Source: Xylaria sp. FL1777
Taxonomy: Eukaryota > Ascomycota > Sordariomycetes > Xylariales > Xylariaceae
Assembly (NCBI GenBank): GCA_022578965.1
Contig: MU400524.1
Span: forward strand, 62,001-126,000
Direction of reading: 5' to 3'
Length of the DNA stretch: 64,000 bases
Part shown: positions 58,292-64,000 of the stretch, piece by piece
Numbering within the stretch: position 1 is the stretch's first letter
Layout: each line of letters begins with the position of its first letter
Program-made: the position numbers and the translations under genes
Notes under the pieces: generated by a model
Told to the model about the DNA's origin: nothing
Seen by the model: only the letters and a program-made list of their open reading frames with translations
Databases searched by the model: none

Positions 58292-59933
58292 TATAATATT
58301 TATGTAAATTACTAAAACCTATACTACACTTATAAAATATTTTATAGCTAAATTATTTATTAAATACTTAATTGCTTAATTTGCTTTTAATACTTCTTTA
58401 TACTTAAGTATTTTAATATTATAATAGCTAGTATGCTAGCTAGTAATAAAAGCCTAAAAATTAAGCTTATTTAAAAGTTTTTGCTTATTAAAAGGTTTTA
58501 TTATGCGTTTTTAAAAGCAGTTTTCTTAGTTATTTCTTAAAAATATTTATTTCTTTAGTTATAGCTATGCTATTTTAGCGCTTCGTAAAAACTTATGCTA
58601 AAAAGCAGCTTAAAACAAACCTACTTTTATAACACTTAAAAAAATTGCAATAGTTATATAGCACTTATAAATAAAAGCTTTAATATATATATAATATTTT
58701 TAAAGATTTTAGTAATTAAAAATTGCAAATATAGCTAGTTAAAACTATTAATACAAAAAAAATAACAAGGTATAAAAAAAAATAATTAAAATATAAAATA
58801 TAAATAAATATATATTATAAAGTTAAAAAAAGCTTGCATTAATTATAGTAATAATTAAAAAAAGATATAAATTAGCATATAAACTAAACATATAAAATAT
58901 AGCTATTTAATAATTTAATATAGCTTTAAATTAATTACTTAATAAAAAAACCGCTATTAATGCGCTTGCATACGTATTGCTTTAATAATAAAATTAATAC
59001 TAATAATAAATAAAGCACATATATAACAAAGTAGTTTCTTTAAATAGTTAAAACTAAACTAAGTTATAAATAAAAAAAAGTAAGTCTAAATATAAGTTTA
59101 AAAAAAAAGGTTTAATAAAGTTTATAAAACTTATTAGTTATTTAGCTATTTTTATTTGCTATAATACTTAGCTTTAAGCCTTTTAAGCTACTATAAGTAA
59201 ACTTAGCTACTTTATAGTTTTATAATACTTATGTAGTTTTTTATTACTTATTTTAGCTTATTATAAGCTATATAAAATAATATACTTGGACTTTTTTAGC
59301 ATAAATACAAAAATATAGTTTTTGCTTTGTTTATAAAAACCTTTAATTCTTTTATAATGCTTTTTTATAAATATGCTTAGTATTTAAACTTATATATTAA
59401 TAATTTATAAGTTTAATATATAGCTTAAGCTTATTGCATATATGCTTAAGTAATAAGTTTTAAGCTGTATTATATTTATTAAGCTAAGCTTTAGTAATAA
59501 TGCATTATATAGCTCGCTTTGCTTTTTTTAAAAAGCGCATTATTAATAGCTATTTAGTTATAGCTTAAAGCAAAAAGCTATATAAGCTTTGCATTTTCTT
59601 TTAGTTGCTATTTATTGTTTAGCTAAAAAGTAGCATGTTTATTTTGCAACTTGTAAAAAAAACTCCAAAACATTATAAATAAAAAAAATTATAAATAAAA
59701 AGAATTTTTTACGTATTATAATATAAAAGAAAACTTAACCTTTTTTTTTGTTTTTTATAATAATTCTTTACTTTATTTTAATATTATAGTACATTTTTAG
59801 ATTTTTAATGTGCTTTAATAACTATTAAAATAAAAGTACTTTATAATCTTTTATATAAAGCTAGTTTTAGCCTAGGTATTTAAAATTAGCTATTATAAAC
59901 CTAATACTTAGTATTAACTAAATATTTAAGTAA

Positions 59934-60103
59934 GCTACTTAAATATTAGCTATATATAAATATTAGCCATTTATAAATATTAATTATTTATAAATATTAA
60001 CCACTTTAAATATTAACTATTTTAAATATTAACTACTTTAAATATTAACTACTTTAAATATTAACTACTTTAAATATTAATTACTTTAAATATTAACTAT
60101 TTG
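59934..60103. repeat. 17-bp repeat TAAATATTAACTACTTT
   Basis: About ten copies, first irregular (TAGC, TAGCC variants) then regular from about 59,995. Confidence 0.9.
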
Positions 60104-60267
60104 TTTATTTATAAATTTTAATTAATTTTACTATTATTAATATATTTATTTTTTGCTGCATTTATACTATTGCTTTTTTTTTTATTTATAGTATAGCATT
60201 TATACTTTTATTAAGCTTTATTAGCAATTTTAGCTACGATTAAAAAAAATAGCAAACTATTATATTT

Positions 60268-60456
60268 ATGCCTTTATTTTCTATGCAAACTAATTCTTTT
60301 AATACTAATTCTGCTTTTAAAAACCTTGCTTTTAAAAATTTTGCTTTTAAAAACTTTACTTTTAAAAACTTTGCTTTTAAAAACTTTGTTTTTAAAAACT
60401 TTGCTTTTAAAAACTTTGCTTTTAAAAACTTTGCTTTTAAAAACTTTGCTTATTAA
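60268..60456 (+). repeat. 15-bp repeat CTTTTAAAAACTTTG inside a 62-codon open frame
   Basis: About ten in-register 15-bp units from 60,312 to 60,452 encode a regular Phe-Lys-Asn-Phe-Ala pentapeptide after a non-repetitive MPLFSMQTN start. The frame closes with TAT TAA directly after the last unit. The repeat is clear; expression as a protein is not supported. Confidence 0.85.
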
Positions 60457-61503
60457 AACTTTATTAACTGCAAAAAAATCAACAATACTTTTAACTTAAT
60501 TAAAGATAGTTTTAATAAGTATATTTTTAACTTAAACCTGTTTTTTTTTTTTAATAACTTTTTTTTTTTTTAATACTTATAAAAACAAATTAAAAAAAAC
60601 TTTATTAAATTGCTATAATTTTTTAATAATAAACTTTAGCTTAATTAAAACGTTCATATAAGCAACTTAGTATTATACTTTATAAGTATTAACTTAATTT
60701 ATAACTATTTTAAAATTTAAGTAATAAACAAAATTAATAAAAAACTAAACTATTTAAACAAAAATCTTAAACTTAAGTTGTTGTATAAAAAACTTTATTT
60801 AGTTAATATAACAAGCATAATATATTATAAAGATTTATTAAGCAGCAAACATAAAACAGTTTATAATATAAGCTTTAATTAGTAATTTTATTATAGCAAA
60901 ATATATAATTTAGCGTTTATTATTAAAGTAAAAAATACTTAATTTAGTAATAAGCTAGTAATAAAAGTATATAAATATTTCTTTAATTTATTAAGCTGCA
61001 TTTTTTTTACTTTTAACCTTAAAAAACGCAAACATAAAAATAAGCGTAAATATACTTTAAACAAGCATAAACAATAGTACTATTACAATAAATATGTTAA
61101 GTTAACTATATTAACTTTAGTATATAAGCAAAACGTTTTATTGTTTAAAAAAAGCATTATAACAAAAAAAAAACAGTTTTAATAAAAAAGCTAAACAATT
61201 AAAAGAAAACTTAAAATTCTTTTTAATTTATTTATACTTTAAAATTAACAAAAAAGTCTTTTAAAAAATATAAACAATTAAAAGTTATATATTTTATTTG
61301 TAGATCTTGCTATAAATTTTGCTTTTGCTAAAAAAAAAAACTATAAAAGTTCTTGCAATAATATATAAGCAGCCTAAAGTTTTTTATAAAAAATAAATAG
61401 TATTAAAAAGGAAATTAATATGCTAAAAGTAAAGCGCTGCAAAAAAAACTAAATCTTTATATTTTTACGGTTTTATTATTAATAAAAAACAGCTATTTGC
61501 TAA

Positions 61504-61700
61504 TTTTTTATATTTTGTTAATTTATTACATTTTATTAATTTATTATATTTTGTTAATTTATTACATTTTATTAATCTATTATATTTTATTAATTTATTA
61601 CATTTTATTAATTTATTATATTTTGTTAATTTATTATATTTTGTTAATTTATTATATTTTATTAATTTATTATATCTTGTTAATTTATTACATTTTATTT
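61504..61700. repeat. 18-bp repeat TTTTATTAATTTATTATA
   Basis: About eleven units; positions alternate A/G (TTTTATT/TTTTGTT) and C/T (TTACAT/TTATAT), i.e. CpA/TpA differences on either strand. Both strands stay open only because of the repeat. Confidence 0.9.
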
Positions 61701-61894
61701 TTATGTTATAAAACATTAGTGCTTTTATAAATTTATAAATAAGCCTTAACATTTATTTAATATAGCAAAAACTATTTTAATGATTTAAAGTAATTTAAGT
61801 AATTTAGCAAATTAAGTAAAAAAAGTAATATTTATATAAAAATAAATAATTTTTTATATATTTAGTTAGTTATTATATAGCTAAACTAACAAAG

Positions 61895-62020
61895 GTTTAT
61901 AACGGACCTATTATATATTAATATAACAGGTTTGCTTTTAGGGTCTTGATTTGCAAGTAACAATAAGATCCTTAGCAGTAGTTCGTTAGAAAAGTTTTTA
62001 AGGAACTTTTACTACTATGC
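61895..62020. other. Less altered island inside the AT-rich block
   Basis: Here GGACC, AGGGTCTTGAT, AGATCC and GTTCG words appear, kinds of word (TpC, GpA, GG, CC) nearly absent elsewhere in the block. It could be a later insertion, a fragment that escaped mutation, or the edge of an element. No known element recognised. Confidence 0.45.
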
Positions 62021-62193
62021 ATTAATAAAAGTCTTAAAGGATTTTAAAAGTAATAAGTATATTAATGCTTAGTAGTTATAAAGTAAATAAAATTAATAGC
62101 TAAAGAGCTAAAACTAAATAAATAACTAAATATAAGAAATGCTTAACTATATAAACAAAAAAAAAGTAAAAAAAATAGAAACTTTTTTTTAGA

Positions 62194-62297
62194 TTACTAT
62201 AAGTCCAATAAGCACTAAATTACTGTAAGCTTAATAAGCTTTAAATTACTATAAGCTTAGTAAGCTTTAGATTACTATAAGCCTAATAAACTAAGTA
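62194..62297. repeat. 26-bp tandem repeat, four copies
   Basis: Unit TTACTATAAGCTTAATAAGC plus TTTAAA, with the first copy reading AGTCCAATAAGCAC. C/T and A/G differences separate the copies. Confidence 0.85.
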
Positions 62298-64000
62298 AGT
62301 TATTACGTAATTTAGCTTTAGTTAGCACAGGTGCAAAATATATATAAAAGTACTAAGTTGCTTTAAAAGCTACTTTAGTGCTAATTTTGTAACATTATCT
62401 CTTTTTTTCTAGAATTGTTGTTTTAATAATTTTCCTATAAATATTTTTTCTCCTTTTTTTCTGCATATTAAAAATGTTAAAGCGTATTAAAAAAACTAAC
62501 TGCTTATTAAAAACAAAGCAAAAACTTGTTTTTGCTTTTTTTATTAACTTTACTAGTTATAAAGTTATGCTTTATTTTTGTTGCTTTAATTAGTTACTAA
62601 CATATAAAATAACAAATAACGTATTTTGTTGCTTTAAATGTATACGTGCTAGCTGCTTTTATAATAAGTTAGAAGTTTTAATCGACTTAATTAATAATAT
62701 AGTTTTTAAGTATTATTATTTTAAAAAAAAAAAAAGCAAGCAAAGCAATAATTGCTTTTAGTTTAAAAAAAACTAAAATAAGCTTAAAACAGCTTTAATT
62801 TTGTTTTAAGCAAGCTAGTTTAGCTTTATATACAAAAACGTTTTTTAAAAGCAAAAAGCGTTAAAATAATTTAGCAAAAGCTTTAGTTCTTAAATAAGTT
62901 AAACAAAATAAAGCGCATTAAAAAAGAACAAAAAGCACTAGTAAAAAAGCAAAAATAACAAAAAAAGCAAGCTAAAGCAATATAAGCTGCTTTATTTAAG
63001 TTTAATTAAAATTTCTTAAGCGTTTTTTTTAAAGTTAATTTTTTTTTTCTAGTTTTAAGCAGTTAAAATATTAGTAATAAAACCAATTTATAATTGCTAT
63101 AGCAATTTTTAAGTGTTTTTTAAGTTTTTAAGTATTATTAGCATATAAGTATCTGTTTTATTTAATAAAATACTTAATATTATTGTTGTTTTAACAAAAA
63201 TTTAGTATATTTTTAACTTTATAAATGTTTTAATTTGTTTTTATTTTTAGTTATGTTTTAATAAGTGTTCTAATAAGTGCTAGTTTTAATAAAAAAATAT
63301 AAAAAACAAAGTAAATTCGCATGTTCTTTAATAATAATAGTTTATAGTTAGTAAGTAAAATAATTTTTTTAATTTTAAAAAAGCTAAGTTTTTTAAATTC
63401 TAATTTATTGCTTAGTTGTTTTGTTTTAATTTAAAAAATATTAATGTTTATATTTTGTTTTTGTTATAGCAAGTAAACTTTGTTTTTCTTTTTAAAGGTT
63501 AGTTCTTTAGTTTGTTTTCTGTTATAGTATATTAATATTTATTGTTATAAAAACTAAAAACGTAGTTATAGTTTAGCTTATAGCGTTTTAATTTCTGTTG
63601 CAATAGTTTTTGCTTGAGGTACTATAGTTAAAATAGCAAATATTTTTATTAATGTTTTTTTTTGTTTTTTAATAGTTGCTTGCTATTTATAAATAGCTTT
63701 ATGTAAAAATATGTTTATATTTTTGTTTATTAATATATTATATAAGATTTATGCTATTAGTAATAATTTTATTTAATTGTTTTATTAGTAATTAATATAA
63801 CTTTATAAATACTATTTTAATATTTAGTTTAGTTTTTTTGTTTATTTGTTAGTTTATAAGTAATAAGCAATTAAAAACTTTAGTTTAACACTAATAAGTT
63901 TAAAAAAATTAGTTTTAAACTTAAAAGTAAACAGTTTATTTTAGTTTAAAACAATTTTTTTTAGTAACTTATGTTTGTTTAAATATTAGCATATAAAAGC

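Larger units (their letters stand above)
42115..64000. other. Extremely AT-rich, gene-free block (heterochromatin-like)
   Basis: From about 42,115 to the window end the sequence changes abruptly to A/T-dominated DNA with long T and A runs, no open frame over about 100 codons that is not low complexity, and no coding gene. Remaining C is nearly always preceded by G or A, and GC and AGCT words stand out. Within it are many unrelated tandem arrays (listed separately), a few larger tandem duplications and one less altered island (about 61,895-62,020). This is what fungal centromeric, subtelomeric or mutated repeat blocks look like; which of these cannot be decided, since both ends are not visible. 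Confidence 0.85.

Noticed and set aside
42115..64000. Canonical CpA-type RIP as the complete explanation for the AT-rich block
   Set aside because: CpA makes up 21 of 50 cytosines in one counted sample, so it is not depleted, while TpC is absent there; RIP may contribute but does not by itself give this pattern.

Overview
The window comes from the nuclear genome of a filamentous ascomycete (Pezizomycotina). The evidence is short 5' GT...AG introns of 50-131 nt with CTRAC-type branch points, a set of typical fungal families (PepC-type vacuolar protease, GT62 mannosyltransferase, P3A proton ATPase, HNH_2, HET and NACHT proteins), and a sharp split into a gene-bearing part of balanced base composition (1 to about 42,110) and an extremely AT-rich, gene-free part (about 42,115 to 64,000). 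The species cannot be named from the sequence. Dispersed TACCTAGGTA-type clusters and the AT-rich block would fit a sordariomycete-like genome, but that is inference.

Layout. 1-1,383: 3' part of a vacuolar subtilisin (PepC/Prb1 type). 2,919-4,275: SAM-dependent O-methyltransferase. 5,615-8,746: long disordered protein of unknown function. 9,739-12,120: type II membrane nucleotide pyrophosphatase/phosphodiesterase. 13,113-14,018: secreted class 2 lipase. 14,702-16,053: Anp1/Mnn9-family mannosyltransferase. 16,439-18,723 (minus): vacuolar-type Ca2+/H+ exchanger rebuilt from six exons. 19,910-20,511 (minus): small secreted cupin-like protein. 20.5-27.3 kb is gene-poor, with one doubtful small gene. 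27,300-29,098 (minus): cytochrome P450. 30,062-33,663 (minus): plasma-membrane-type H+-ATPase rebuilt from seven exons.

The right end of the gene-bearing part (35-42 kb) is different in character: an HNH-nuclease-domain gene, a tail-to-tail truncated relative that has lost its nuclease domain, a HET-domain pseudogene with three in-frame stops, and a NACHT STAND (NLR-like) protein with a HeLo-like N terminus. This looks like an accessory self/non-self recognition neighbourhood lying directly against heterochromatin.

The last 22 kb hold no credible gene. The block is a patchwork of many different minisatellites (12-30 bp units) in A/T-dominated DNA. Its remaining cytosines are almost all preceded by A or G: in two hand-counted samples TpC and CpC make up only 6 of 82 cytosines, while CpA is not scarce. 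This is not the simple CpA-depletion expected of textbook repeat-induced point mutation and is the most unusual signal in the window.

No tRNA, rRNA, CRISPR array or intact transposon was seen. All exon junctions were inferred from splice signals, reading phase and family conservation, without transcript data.
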